This document shows, piece after piece, positions 42,922-53,700 of a stretch of DNA of 64,000 bases (the first letter of the stretch is position 1; each line of letters opens with the position of its first letter). This stretch comes from Desulforhopalus sp. IMCC35007 (GTDB taxonomy: Bacteria; Desulfobacterota; Desulfobulbia; Desulfobulbales; Desulfocapsaceae), in the NCBI RefSeq assembly GCF_005116575.1, contig NZ_SWCN01000014.1:62001-126000 (forward strand), given 5' to 3'. Made by a program: the position numbers and the translations under genes. The notes under the pieces were generated by a model, which ran no database searches, was not told the origin of the DNA, and was given only the letters and a program-made list of their open reading frames with translations.

Positions 42922-45099
42922 TTAATCTATACTGAGAAGATGGGCCCTTAAATTCACTTTGGTGTTTTTCAGATTGAGACGCTCACGGATACGTTTTCGG
43001 TAGGTTTCCACTGACTTCACAGAAATTCCAAGGATTCTTGCTATTTCCTTATTGGTGAGACCTTTTTTTATCATATCCGCGACCTCTATCAGGGCTGGGG
43101 TAAGAGCGGAATGTACGGAAGAAAGCTTTTGGGCAAAAGGAGAACTGATGGTTTCCAGATTACTTTCCAGAATATTCAGCTGGGACTTCTGCTGCAAATC
43201 AAGACTTCCAAGTTTTAACCGTTCAATACCGGGTAAAATCAGCTGGCGGATGTTGACCAGAATTCCCCGGTCATGTTCCAGCAGATCCTCCTCCCGGTTC
43301 CTGATAAGGATTTTAAGAGCCGCATTCATCTCTTTGAGCTCAGCCTGCTTGATCTTCAACGTTTCCTCGGCAAGGCGCTGAAGAATCGCCACAGATGTGT
43401 GCCCTGCAAGTCGCTCCATAAAAAGGATATAATCCCTGCTGAAGTGCGTCTTGTTCTTATGGTACAGCTGAATCAGACCAAGGAAATTGTCTCCTACTCG
43501 GAGAGGGACAAGCAGGATGGATTCATAGATCACTTCTCTGCAATGCTTCCTGATATCAAAGGGTATCTGCAGAATATCACGTTGTAAAAAAAGCTGACTG
43601 GAACTGTGCGTATAAAAACTTCCTCCTTTTGTAAACAGAGTAAAGGGGATGTCATAGGTAGCATCATTGATATGCTGCTCAATATAGTGTAAAGCCGCCA
43701 GCCGGTTCTGATGGGTCTGACTCCCGAGTGCATTTTCCCTGGCAATGAATTCTGCAGGAAATCCTACACTATTATAGGTAGCTTCTACACTGCTTACGCT
43801 CAAACGAAGAGCAATGGCGTCTACTCTGGAATAATCCTTTAAAAAACAAACAACACCATCCAACATTTTTTTCAGATCACTTTTTTCACTGATCAAACCA
43901 AAGAGTTCAAGTTGAACATCTTTTTCTTCTTCCAATCTTTTTCGATCATCGATTTCAACTATCATCGGCAGAAAATACAAAGGTGTTCCTTCGCTATCCC
44001 GGATCAATCGTGCTGACAATCTCACCCATACCACCCTGCCGTCTTTACGAATGTAACGTTTGTCCATCTCATAAAAATCGATCTCCCCCAAAACAAGTCG
44101 CTTTGCATACCGCAGATCAAGGGGCAAATCATCGGGGTAAGTGATATCAGTAAACTCAAGTGCAAGGAGTTCTTCTGCCTGATACCCGGTTATTCGACAC
44201 AGTTCCTGATTGACTTTCAAGAACCGGTAATCGAGCCCAACCATGGCCGCCCCGATGGGGGATTGGTCAAAAGTACGCCTGAACAGTTCTTCGCTGTGAC
44301 GAATCTGAATTTCAGCCCGCCGTCGCTCCGTAATGTCGGTTACTACAACAGCGACTTGTCGCTCAAAAGGACTGAAGGCGTGAACATCAAAATGGCGGTC
44401 AAATTCCGCACTGTAATTTTCAAAACGTACAGCTTGCCGACTGAGAGCGACCTGTCCAAAAGTTTTTATCCAGTAACGTTCGGTGCTGGGTAAAAGTTCC
44501 AATAAGGTTTTACCGATGATCTGCTCAACCGTAAAATCAATTATCTTTTCAAAGGCCGGGTTGACCTCCAAAAAACGACAATCCACCGGTTGACCGTCTT
44601 TATCAATGACGACCTCATACAAGGCAAAGCCGTTAAGCATCCCCTTCATCAGTTGACGACAGAGATGCTCACTGGCGCTTCGTTCATTTTCAAGCCTGCT
44701 TATCTCTGTAACATCAGTCAGAACAGTACACGAACGGATAAGCCGTCCATCTTCATCGCGCTCTGCATTTGCGGACAAGAGAACCTCGAAGATCTCCCCA
44801 CTTTTTTTAATAAAGGCACAGGGAATATTTTGACAGCTTCCCTTATGGTAAAATTCAGGCAGGCCATTTTCAATTGCGGAGCGGCGAGATACCGGTGACA
44901 GGAAATCAATGACTGCTCTACCCAGCACCTCTTCTCTTGTATAGCCCATCTCCAAAAGCCAGACATCACTGACGTCGACAATTTTCCCATCCTTATTGGT
45001 GGTGTGGATCATCGCAGGAATGCTCTTCAAAGACGTTTGCTCAACGGTTCGGACATCTTTATCCCGGCGGGGATGCTTTTTGGGTTTATCCTGATTCAT
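42922..45099 (-). CDS. Multi-PAS/GAF LuxR-type transcription regulator
   Basis: 725 residues. Three PAS/PAC domains (about 25-140, 150-260, 270-390) and a GAF-like domain (about 400-585) precede a coiled coil (595-650). A LuxR-type helix-turn-helix follows (about 665-725), with LTPALIEVADMIKKGLTNKEIARILGISVKSVETYRKRI split across the motif; the GLTNKEIARILGISVKSVET helix pair is canonical. It has no kinase domain and no receiver, so it is likely to sense directly and bind DNA. The ATG at 45099 begins MNQDKPKKHPRRDK. It may regulate the neighbouring kinase or genes elsewhere; this window gives no clue to the target. Confidence 0.88.
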   Translation of the reverse strand: MNQDKPKKHPRRDKDVRTVEQTSLKSIPAMIHTTNKDGKIVDVSDVWLLEMGYTREEVLGRAVIDFLSPVSRRSAIENGLPEFYHKGSCQNIPCAFIKKSGEIFEVLLSANAERDEDGRLIRSCTVLTDVTEISRLENERSASEHLCRQLMKGMLNGFALYEVVIDKDGQPVDCRFLEVNPAFEKIIDFTVEQIIGKTLLELLPSTERYWIKTFGQVALSRQAVRFENYSAEFDRHFDVHAFSPFERQVAVVVTDITERRRAEIQIRHSEELFRRTFDQSPIGAAMVGLDYRFLKVNQELCRITGYQAEELLALEFTDITYPDDLPLDLRYAKRLVLGEIDFYEMDKRYIRKDGRVVWVRLSARLIRDSEGTPLYFLPMIVEIDDRKRLEEEKDVQLELFGLISEKSDLKKMLDGVVCFLKDYSRVDAIALRLSVSSVEATYNSVGFPAEFIARENALGSQTHQNRLAALHYIEQHINDATYDIPFTLFTKGGSFYTHSSSQLFLQRDILQIPFDIRKHCREVIYESILLVPLRVGDNFLGLIQLYHKNKTHFSRDYILFMERLAGHTSVAILQRLAEETLKIKQAELKEMNAALKILIRNREEDLLEHDRGILVNIRQLILPGIERLKLGSLDLQQKSQLNILESNLETISSPFAQKLSSVHSALTPALIEVADMIKKGLTNKEIARILGISVKSVETYRKRIRERLNLKNTKVNLRAHLLSID

Positions 45100-45129
45100 G
45101 TAATCGTCAACGAAGAGATGTTTTAATCA

Positions 45130-45420
45130 AAGCCCGGATTTCTCATCAATAAAGTTTTTCACAAGTGGAGACACAAGCCATACCGCTGTAGTCAATTACA
45201 GCAAGTGGCCTGTAACGCTGTACCTTTGGAAAAGTCTACCGACCCGAAGGCTGAGCTTTTGATTTGAAACAAAAAACACACTGTTTTCTGTGATAGTCAA
45301 TCTTATAAAATGAAATCATGTCGTTGAGGTTGTAACCAAAATGCCCATGAGAAATGCGGGATAGAACCATGGCTCATGCATTCGGCTACCAACCTGATTT
45401 TCATGAGAAACCGGGCTGTT
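45130..45420. mobile_element. Short element with terminal inverted repeats (MITE-like or IS remnant)
   Basis: The left end (45131-45152) begins AGCCCGGATTTCTCATCAAT. The right end (45398-45418), read inverted, begins AGCCCGGTTTCTCATGAAAA. The two match over about 20 bases with one indel and one mismatch. A third copy of the ATGAGAAA..CGGG motif lies inside at 45346-45362. The ~290-bp interior has no reading frame I can support. It sits between the LuxR-type gene start and the recD stop, separating two operons. I see no clear target-site duplication and cannot name the family. Confidence 0.5.
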
Positions 45421-45491
45421 CATTTCCCCTGGTTCTGCTGCAACCTTGGTCTTGGTTATAAGCCTGAAACGAATCGAAGGTCACAGAAAAA

Positions 45492-47150
45492 CTACGACAC
45501 CTGCGACAACATTGACCGAAGACCAGAATTTCGCTGGTGTTTTCGAGCCAAGGCGAGGCGAAGAACAGAACGGTCTGTTACAAGCTTCACCTTTTTTTTG
45601 GCTCTGGTTACCGCAGTATAGATGAGTTCACGGCTCAACACCCTGTTATCTTCGTTGGGCAGAACAACGACCACTTCGCCAAATTCTGAGCCCTGGCTCT
45701 TATGAATCGTCATGGCATAGACTGTCTCAAAGGCAGGCAGCATTGTAATGGCACAATTTTTCAAGCTCCCGTCGGGGCGTTCAAACCAGACTCGAAGGGC
45801 GTTTTTTTCCTTATCCCAGAGACAAATACCAATATCGCCATTGTAAAGATCGAGTCCATAATCATTTTGGGTGATCAGGATCGGACGACCGATATACCAA
45901 TCGTTGTGGCGGCAATGATACCCCCTTGCGGCCAGACTTTGTTCCAGCCGGCGATTAATAGCTGCAACCCCATGATCGGTAAAAGCGAGTCCGCAAAGCA
46001 CCTGAAATTCATTGAAACGGAGAAAACTTTCCCGTATTTCCTTTTCAGAAAGGCTGTCTATCCCCTGAACAAACTGAAGATACTCGCCATAACGAAGGCT
46101 CAAATATCCTTGCAAATCGCTTTCTTTGCAAAGTGAGACCTGCTCGCTGTCGTTTTCCGCCAGCTGCTGCCACACCGCCTCATGATCTGCGGCATTAATA
46201 TTTGCAGCCAGCCTCTTAATATTATCATCAAAACGGTAGGTCTTTCTCAGTTCAATGCTATTGCCCGGCATGCTGTGGATCAGGTCTCCGAGGACGGCAC
46301 CCGATTCCACGGAGGCGAGCTGATCCTTGTCACCCAGCAGGATCAGGCGACTGCCCGGTTTTAAAGCATCAACAAGCTTGCTCATCATGGCCAGGTCAAC
46401 CATTGACGCCTCATCAACCACCACCACGTCCTGTTCAAGAGGGCTGGCATGATTATGCCTGAACTGTGGAGAATGCTTTTGTACCCCCAATAGACGATGC
46501 AGGGTCATTGCAGAATCAGGGATCCTCTGCCTCAGCTCGTCCGGTACCTTGAGCCTTTCCAGACTTGCACCAATGGACTCGCTCAATCTCATTGCCGCCT
46601 TTCCCGTTGGAGCCGCCAAACCTATACGAAGCGACCTGTGTTCACTTGCCAGAAGCAGGGTCAGCATCTTTATAACGGTGGTCGTTTTACCGGTCCCCGG
46701 GCCGCCGCTGACAATAACAAGAGCCTTGTCAAGAGCGGCAAGAGCAGCATCCATCTGATCATTACCGGCTTGAGGTTCTCCGGCAAAAAGCAGCTTGAGT
46801 ATGGCTTGGTCGGCATCCACCACAAAACGGGTTTTGGCCATTGCCTGTATCTGTGCGGCAAGACGGCTCTCGTACCGGTAATATCTCTCAAGATAGAGAC
46901 TCGATCCATCAATAATCAATGGCGCGGCGGGGGGACACGTAGCGGCCGCGATATCCAGAGCAAGACCCGTAGTTGAAAGGAGCTTTTTCTCGTGTGCCGT
47001 GATCGTCAAACAGCTGTGCCCTTCGCCAAGGGCCATAGAAAGCCGTAAGATCAGTGCATAAAAAGACTCTTTTTCAGCTCCCAGAAGCCCCGAACGCACG
47101 GTCAGAAAGCCTGCAAAGCTTTTATCTAAACTGGTTTCATCCGGCCTCAT
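45492..47150 (-). CDS. recD: Exodeoxyribonuclease V alpha subunit RecD
   Basis: RecD is the 5'-to-3' helicase of RecBCD, which resects double-strand ends. The protein is about 552 residues. Walker A is VSGGPGTGKTTTVIKML (about 147-163), with DEASMVDLAMM (Walker B) and LGDKDQLASVESG (motif III) following. FETVYAMTIHKSQGSEFGEVVVVLP (motif V/VI region) and TRAKKKVKLV close the SF1B helicase. The ATG at 47150 follows GAGGAGG by 8 bases (a GTG at 47168 would contain the Shine-Dalgarno itself), and overlaps the end of recB. It is the last gene of the recC-recB-recD operon. Confidence 0.95.
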   Translation of the reverse strand: MRPDETSLDKSFAGFLTVRSGLLGAEKESFYALILRLSMALGEGHSCLTITAHEKKLLSTTGLALDIAAATCPPAAPLIIDGSSLYLERYYRYESRLAAQIQAMAKTRFVVDADQAILKLLFAGEPQAGNDQMDAALAALDKALVIVSGGPGTGKTTTVIKMLTLLLASEHRSLRIGLAAPTGKAAMRLSESIGASLERLKVPDELRQRIPDSAMTLHRLLGVQKHSPQFRHNHASPLEQDVVVVDEASMVDLAMMSKLVDALKPGSRLILLGDKDQLASVESGAVLGDLIHSMPGNSIELRKTYRFDDNIKRLAANINAADHEAVWQQLAENDSEQVSLCKESDLQGYLSLRYGEYLQFVQGIDSLSEKEIRESFLRFNEFQVLCGLAFTDHGVAAINRRLEQSLAARGYHCRHNDWYIGRPILITQNDYGLDLYNGDIGICLWDKEKNALRVWFERPDGSLKNCAITMLPAFETVYAMTIHKSQGSEFGEVVVVLPNEDNRVLSRELIYTAVTRAKKKVKLVTDRSVLRLALARKHQRNSGLRSMLSQVS

Positions 47151-50100
47151 CACAGCGAACCTCCTCACCGAAGAGACGATTTAACTGCTGCAGGGTCTCA
47201 TAGTCTGGCAGAGTAGAATAGATTCCACTGCCTGGAGCGTCAGGAGACATACCCCGGATAAAGAGGTACATCACACCTCCGAAATCTTGTCTGTAATTAT
47301 AGTCAGGGAGGAGGTTCTGCAGATGCCGATGCAGGACGAGGGAGTATATCCAATACTGCAGGCCATAGTTGTGCGCCTGCATGGCGGAGACAAGTTGATC
47401 AGGTTGATACGCGAGGAGATCTCCTCCGAGATAATTGGTTTTATAGTCCATGATATAATACTTGCCTTCAAAAAGACCAACCAGGTCGACAAAACCGGTG
47501 AGATATCCTCTCATTTGCCGGGAACTGACTGGCAGAACCGTGGGATCACCTTGGAGAATGTCATAAATTCCAGCCGTATCAAAGGAGTTGAACCTGAAAT
47601 AAAACGGCATCTCTTTAAGACACCTATCTATCGGGAGGTCACGGAGTCTAAACCCCCCGGGCAAATAGGATGAGACCACGCATTCGAGCAATTTTGCGAT
47701 CTCTTCAACAGTTGCATCAACCCCATACTTCTCACATTTACGGCTGATTTGAGAAAGAAGTTCAGGATTGCTGGATGGAGCAGAAAGAGATGAAAAAGAA
47801 AACTCCTCAAGCAGATCATGGATCAGATTACCAAAGTGGGCGCCTGCGGGCAGGTTTGGGACCGCAATGGAAACAACAGCTTCAACTTGTATCAGAGAAG
47901 TGGTTGCCTTTTCATATTCATAGTCACTGAGCGCTGCAAGGCCTGAAAAACTGGTCATTTGCCAGTCGGTAAAAAGAGACCGGCGAGATGCCTGCAATGG
48001 ATGAAGTTCTGCTGTTTCGGGCTTTGTCGTAAAGTTTTCAGTCGGTACCTCTGCCGTTATCTGGTGATGCACGCTGCTTCCTTGGCCCTCAATTTCTTCA
48101 AAGCGTAGATATTGCTCCTGTGGATCACATGGACCTTCGGGAAAGAGAAGATAGCCAAGGGCTGATCCAAATGAATCCGCCACTGCTGTATGTTTTTTCA
48201 CATCCCCCCACATGGTGTAACAGCGTACCTTGGCTCGCGTCAAGGCAACATAAAGCAGGCGAAGATCCTCTGCTTTTTCTTCCTGGTCAGCCAGGGCCTT
48301 TCGCTCGGAAAAGTGCTCAGAGCCGAGATCAATGACAGTCTTGCCATGTTCATGGACCGCAATCTGGAACTGCTCTTTTTCCAGACGGCTCGACGAATAC
48401 CAGAGGTAAGGACAAAACACGACGGGGTACTCAAGGCCTTTTGCGCCGTGCATGGTAACGATCTGCACTGCGTCCTCATCACTTTCCAGCAGAAGTTCAC
48501 CACCGGCTGCTCCATTTTCAAGAAGATGCATGCGCTGCAACCATTGCAGAACCTGACCAATTCCGTAATTCTCTGCACTTTCCTGTTCCTGGATTAGCTC
48601 TACCAGCTGATACAGGTTGACGATGGAACGTTCTGCATATCTGCTCCCGGCGATGTTGATGAGGATGTTTTCATTGACGATAAAACGGTTCATCATGGCA
48701 AACAGTCCCTGCTCCAGCCAGAGCCCATGATAAAAGATCATCTTTGCCTGCCAGGCGGCCAACCGGTCTTCATCCTGCCAGATTTTCACCAACTCAGTTC
48801 CCTGTATATCAAACCAGGAAATGGTCATGGCAGCTTTTAAGCGCACGATTTCAGTGGGAGAGGCAACCGCTTTGAGCAGAACGATAAGCTCTCTTGCTTC
48901 GGTGGTGTGAAAGACAGATGTCCGGCTGCTTACAACCGCAGGGATTCCCGCCTCAATTAAACTTTCCAGGTACTGTTGTCCCTGTCTGTGACTACGCACC
49001 AGAATAGCGATATCCTTTGGTTCCAGGCTCCGGTGGACCTCCCCACTCTGATATATGGTAGTACTCTCTGGCCCCGTGAGGCGACAGATTTCCCCAACCA
49101 CATAAGATCGAAAAGCGTCTGCGGCCTTACCCGAAGACCACCTGCCTTTTTTATCCTCAGGATGTGCTGGCAGGGTGCAATATACCATCCCCGCAAGGCT
49201 CTTTTCATTGCAGACAATATCATAATTATCAGCAGTCAACCCCGGAATTATTCTATGAAAGCCGAGCCTGTTTTCATCATATAAAAAAGGTTTTGACCTG
49301 CTGGCAAAGAGCCTGTTCACCTCAGTTACCAGCCTGGGGTGGGAACGATAGTTTTTTTCAAGAGTGAGCAAATTACGGGCGCTGTTTCTGGCCTTGAAAT
49401 ACGAATGTATATCCGCCCCGCGAAATTTATAGATCGCCTGCTTAGGGTCCCCGATGAGATACAGGTAGTGGCCACCATCACCGAAAATTTCTGAAAAAAT
49501 CTTGTATTGCAGGCTGTCTGTGTCCTGAAATTCATCTATCAGGGCAATAGAATAGCGCCCCCCGATAACCTCGCACAACTGTTTGCCCTTTTCGCCGTCA
49601 AGACCGGCCGCAAGATTGGCGATAAGACCATCAAAGCCCATGGTGCCCTGTTGCAACAGTCGCGTTCTCACCTCATCTTTTAGACCTGCGAGCTTGAGGC
49701 GAAAGGCAAGGATCAGCTCGTTTTTACTCCGACAAAATTCCTCCACTTCCGCTGTGGGAACTGGCCAGTCTGCAAGATAGGCCTTCTTTTTCTCTTCTCC
49801 CCTGAATTTATTGCCATTCAGACCACTCATAAGCTTTGACTCCGTCAGGAGTTCAAGCTCGCCAGGAAAGACCAGGCTTGAGCCGTCAATAAATAAAGAG
49901 ACTGCACCAAACCAGGCAGAAAAGTTTTCACTGATGCCTTTGTTGAAATGATTACTGGCAATCCCCTCCACAAGGAACTGGTACAGTCCTGCACTGTGAT
50001 TTTGCCACCAGACCCGCAAGGCCTCCATCTTTTCAAGTACAGCCATAGTGGCTGTTTCAACGGATATCTCAACCGGTTGAACCTCTCCCACCTTTTTGTA

Positions 50101-50706
50101 AAACTCAGAGACACTCGCGTAGAGTTTTTCAGGGGTTTCAAAGGTCGCTGTTAAAAGGGCGCAAGGGAGTGCATCAAGGCCATAAACTTCGTTTCGCCAG
50201 AAATCGTCGACCACTTCTGAGATAACGTGCTCAACGCTTGTCACCAGCTCAACGTTAAACAGCTGACCACTCTCAAGGGCCTGATCTACCAGCATCCTCT
50301 GGCAAAACCCATGGATGGTAAAAACGTTGGCGTTATCGATATCGTACAGGGCAATCTGCAGCCGCTGGATAGCCTGGCTGTAATCGGTCAAAGAATCGAG
50401 CCAATCAACAAGCGTCGCGTCGGTCTGTTCTTCCACCCTGTCAGGGCTTACATCCAATCTCTGTACCAACAGCGCTCTCGCCTCCGCCAGCCGATTCCGG
50501 ATTCTACTTTTCAACTCCTCCGTAGCCGCTTTGGTAAACGTTACAATAAGGATCTTTTCTATCGTAACACCGAGCTCTACAATCCCCCGAAGAACCAGCA
50601 TGCCAATAGCATAAGTCTTGCCAGTCCCGGCACTTGCCTCTACAAGACTTATGCCTTTGGAAAAAACGGCCCTGGCTGAATCAAACACAACAATCGGCTC
50701 AGTCAT
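47137..50706 (-). CDS. recB: Exodeoxyribonuclease V beta subunit RecB
   Basis: RecB (about 1189 residues) is the 3'-to-5' UvrD-like helicase with a C-terminal nuclease domain. Walker A is EASAGTGKTYAIG (about 22-34), with IALIDEFQDTDSLQYKIF (Walker B), LIGDPKQAIYKFRGADI and TMHGAKGLEYPVVFCPY (SF1A motifs) following. The RecB nuclease signature is in GKYYIMDYKTNYLGGD near residue 1090, holding the catalytic Asp and Lys. GGAG lies 7 bases before the ATG at 50706, which overlaps the recC stop by 8 bases (ATGACTGA), so translation is coupled. Confidence 0.96.
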   Translation of the reverse strand: MTEPIVVFDSARAVFSKGISLVEASAGTGKTYAIGMLVLRGIVELGVTIEKILIVTFTKAATEELKSRIRNRLAEARALLVQRLDVSPDRVEEQTDATLVDWLDSLTDYSQAIQRLQIALYDIDNANVFTIHGFCQRMLVDQALESGQLFNVELVTSVEHVISEVVDDFWRNEVYGLDALPCALLTATFETPEKLYASVSEFYKKVGEVQPVEISVETATMAVLEKMEALRVWWQNHSAGLYQFLVEGIASNHFNKGISENFSAWFGAVSLFIDGSSLVFPGELELLTESKLMSGLNGNKFRGEEKKKAYLADWPVPTAEVEEFCRSKNELILAFRLKLAGLKDEVRTRLLQQGTMGFDGLIANLAAGLDGEKGKQLCEVIGGRYSIALIDEFQDTDSLQYKIFSEIFGDGGHYLYLIGDPKQAIYKFRGADIHSYFKARNSARNLLTLEKNYRSHPRLVTEVNRLFASRSKPFLYDENRLGFHRIIPGLTADNYDIVCNEKSLAGMVYCTLPAHPEDKKGRWSSGKAADAFRSYVVGEICRLTGPESTTIYQSGEVHRSLEPKDIAILVRSHRQGQQYLESLIEAGIPAVVSSRTSVFHTTEARELIVLLKAVASPTEIVRLKAAMTISWFDIQGTELVKIWQDEDRLAAWQAKMIFYHGLWLEQGLFAMMNRFIVNENILINIAGSRYAERSIVNLYQLVELIQEQESAENYGIGQVLQWLQRMHLLENGAAGGELLLESDEDAVQIVTMHGAKGLEYPVVFCPYLWYSSSRLEKEQFQIAVHEHGKTVIDLGSEHFSERKALADQEEKAEDLRLLYVALTRAKVRCYTMWGDVKKHTAVADSFGSALGYLLFPEGPCDPQEQYLRFEEIEGQGSSVHHQITAEVPTENFTTKPETAELHPLQASRRSLFTDWQMTSFSGLAALSDYEYEKATTSLIQVEAVVSIAVPNLPAGAHFGNLIHDLLEEFSFSSLSAPSSNPELLSQISRKCEKYGVDATVEEIAKLLECVVSSYLPGGFRLRDLPIDRCLKEMPFYFRFNSFDTAGIYDILQGDPTVLPVSSRQMRGYLTGFVDLVGLFEGKYYIMDYKTNYLGGDLLAYQPDQLVSAMQAHNYGLQYWIYSLVLHRHLQNLLPDYNYRQDFGGVMYLFIRGMSPDAPGSGIYSTLPDYETLQQLNRLFGEEVRCDEAG

Positions 50707-53700
50707 CTGCATTCTCCAGAAGAGCTGCCATTATCGCTTGGGACAATTCTTCAAACTCTGGGCCCAGCCAGCTCTCTTGACTTCGCCCTTTCAGCAAAAG
50801 TTCCATCTCCGGCTCGTAACCCCTATCAATAGCCTCCTGCATGACGCCCCGTGCCTTATCCAGGGGGGGAACAGTGGTGTTTTTCCTCAGCTGCTCTGCG
50901 TAGACAAAGGCAGGCTCAACATAGAGTTGAGAGGGCTGACAGTGTCCTGCATGAAACAGATCCAGCAGATAGTCAAGCTCAGGTCCACCCTGGATGCCGG
51001 CAAAGGAAAGAGAAATATCCTTTGTGACAATGGAGGTCCGTTTACTCCCAGAGCTTATTGCATTGAGCAGCAGATGATGCAACCAGCCCGAGACAAGATC
51101 ACGGCCACGGAGTTTCCCGTACCGGATAATAAGTATTCCCTGTTCATAAACATTGCCGAGAGACCCATGCAGGTGGTAGTCGCCAACCATCAGATCCACC
51201 GGGTGGTCAGAACACTTCTGACCCAGTGCAGCTGCGTTGACCGTTTCAATAAATTCGCCAATCTCTTTTTTCTTTAGAAGGTAGCTGAGTTTTCCCACCG
51301 TGCCCAAAGGCCAGCGTCCGGCAATCTGCGCTTTACGCAAAAACTCCTGACCCGCCTCATCTCTTTTTTCAGGTGCAGCAAGTTCCGCTTCAATAAGTGC
51401 CTGTTCTGCGTGGTATCTAGCAAGACCTTCCAGATAAAACGTTTCCCGGTCTTCCGGAAATTCTTCAACTCCAGAGAGAAAGACACCGAGACATTGGCGG
51501 ACAAAATATTTCTGGGGATTGTTAAAAAAGCTCAACAGTGCATGTACGCTCACCTCTTTTTCCGGAGGCTCAAGGCTTCCCTGCCACCAGGCCTGACCTG
51601 CGGGTCGTTCCTGACTGAGTTTATCCGCGACCTGACATGCATAAGCGTCGTAACTTTTCAGTCGGGAGGCCCGGCTGCCTGTAAAATATTTTTTACTGAA
51701 ACTATGGAGAGGATGGTGAACGATGAGGCCTTTTACCTTGTAATGGTTTTCCAAAAGCTCCAGGAGCTCAGTAATAATAACAGACGGAGGGACCTTTTCA
51801 TTTGTAAGGACAGACTGACCTATATAACTTAAATAGAGATTATCTCTGGTGGCTATAATTGCTTCTAGAAACTGATAACGATCGTCGGCTCTTGCAGAGC
51901 GGTCTCCTAGGCGAAACTTGCCTGAGGTCCCCATAAGATCAAAATTATCGTGGGTGTCCGGTTTAGGGTAAATCCCGTCGTTGAGACCCAGAAGGCAAAC
52001 CACTCTAAAGGGGATGGAGCGCATGGGCAACATGGAACAAAAGGTAAGCTGGCCCCGCATAAAGCCCGAGCTGGTTCTCTTTTCCTGCGCCGACTGGATA
52101 AACCATTCCCGTATCACTTCAAAATCGAGCTCACTTTCAGGGAACTCCTCCATGGTCCTGCCAAGGTCTGCAATGAGGCTGCGAAGTTCGATGAGTTCTG
52201 ATTCGTTGTCATCACCAAACAATTGACTCACATAGGAAAGCAGTACCTCTGACCAGCCCGCAAGACTACGATGTTCACTCAGGGCAATTCTTGCTTCTTC
52301 CACAACATCAATGAACCGGCACAGGCCGCCGAGAGCACTTGCCCCCCTGCCCTCCAGTTCAGTGAAAGGAAGAATCCCACCAACAAAATCCTCGGAGGCC
52401 GTCGCATAGCCCATAAGCATTCTATCGAGCCCGGCCCGCCAGCTGTTTTCACTAAACGGCTGAACGCCTGCATCCTGCCGTTGACTGGCAGACAAGCCCC
52501 AGCGGATGCCAGCCTCCCTCACCCAGTATTCGATGGTTTCAAAATCTGTCGAGGTAAGATCAAACTGGGGCAAAATTGCAGGCAGGCGGAGAATATCCAG
52601 CACCTCACTCCAGCCAAAGCGCCCGGAGAAAAGTTCAAGAAAGGCAAGAAAACCTGCAAAAACTGAATTTCTGCGCCTCACACTGCGATCAGCTACCGAA
52701 TGCTGGATATCTGAGAAAAGAGCGGGAATAATCGGCGCATATTCCTGAATATCAGGGGCCATAACAACGATATCCCGGAGTTCAAGATCAGGTTTTGTGT
52801 GAAGAAGATGGAGAAGCTGGTCACGTAATACCATTAACTCTCTTCGCCTGGAATGACAGGAAACAATCTGGATCGAATGATCGTCCCAAGAGAACTCCGG
52901 CGAATTTTCCGGCAGACATCCCTCAAGGATATCCGCCTGAACCCTGTGTAAAAGACATGCCTTCTGATAATCTCCATCTCCTACCGGAGACTGATAACTT
53001 GCAAATTCAAGGGCAAAGTCGGCACCTTCAAGCATCATAATCTGAAGATCCTTTCCCTGACGGCCAAGGCTTGCAAGAAGAGGATGATCTTCATCCTCAA
53101 TGTCCTCTGCACCCTCGCCAACCAGATGCATCTTTTTCTTAAAGAGCTGCTTTTTCGTCTGTACATCTCCCCAGTAATGACGACAGGGAGAGAGAAGAAA
53201 AAAGTGAACATCCATATGGATGGCCAGGCTCCCGAGAAATTGAAGGAAAAGCGGTGGCATGGTGTGCAGGCCAATCACGGCAATACGCTTGGGTAACAAT
53301 CTGGAAAGGTCCGTTTGTGTTTGTAGTTCCTCGATAAGAGATTGGAAGAGCATTCCCCGGTGAACATTACCACCGGGCTGGGCTGTAAGGCGCCTCCAGA
53401 GCATCATCTGCCAGGGTTCGGATGCATGGTTTGTGGTCAACACGCCTTTTTCCCAGGACAAAAGCATGTCGGAGCGCATCAACTGGTATTGATCAAAGAC
53501 ATTGGCCAGTCTTCTTGAAAGTTGAAATCTTTTCAGATTACTCTTTTCGCCCTGCAGGTAATATTGCAGCGGTTTATATACCTCATCATCAATTTCAGTA
53601 AGCAGTTGTTCAATACGAAAGGTGAGGGTCTGCCGCTGAAAGCCATCAGGGCTAATCCCCATATTGAGGCGGTCCGCAATCGAGCTGAGGAAATCTAAGG

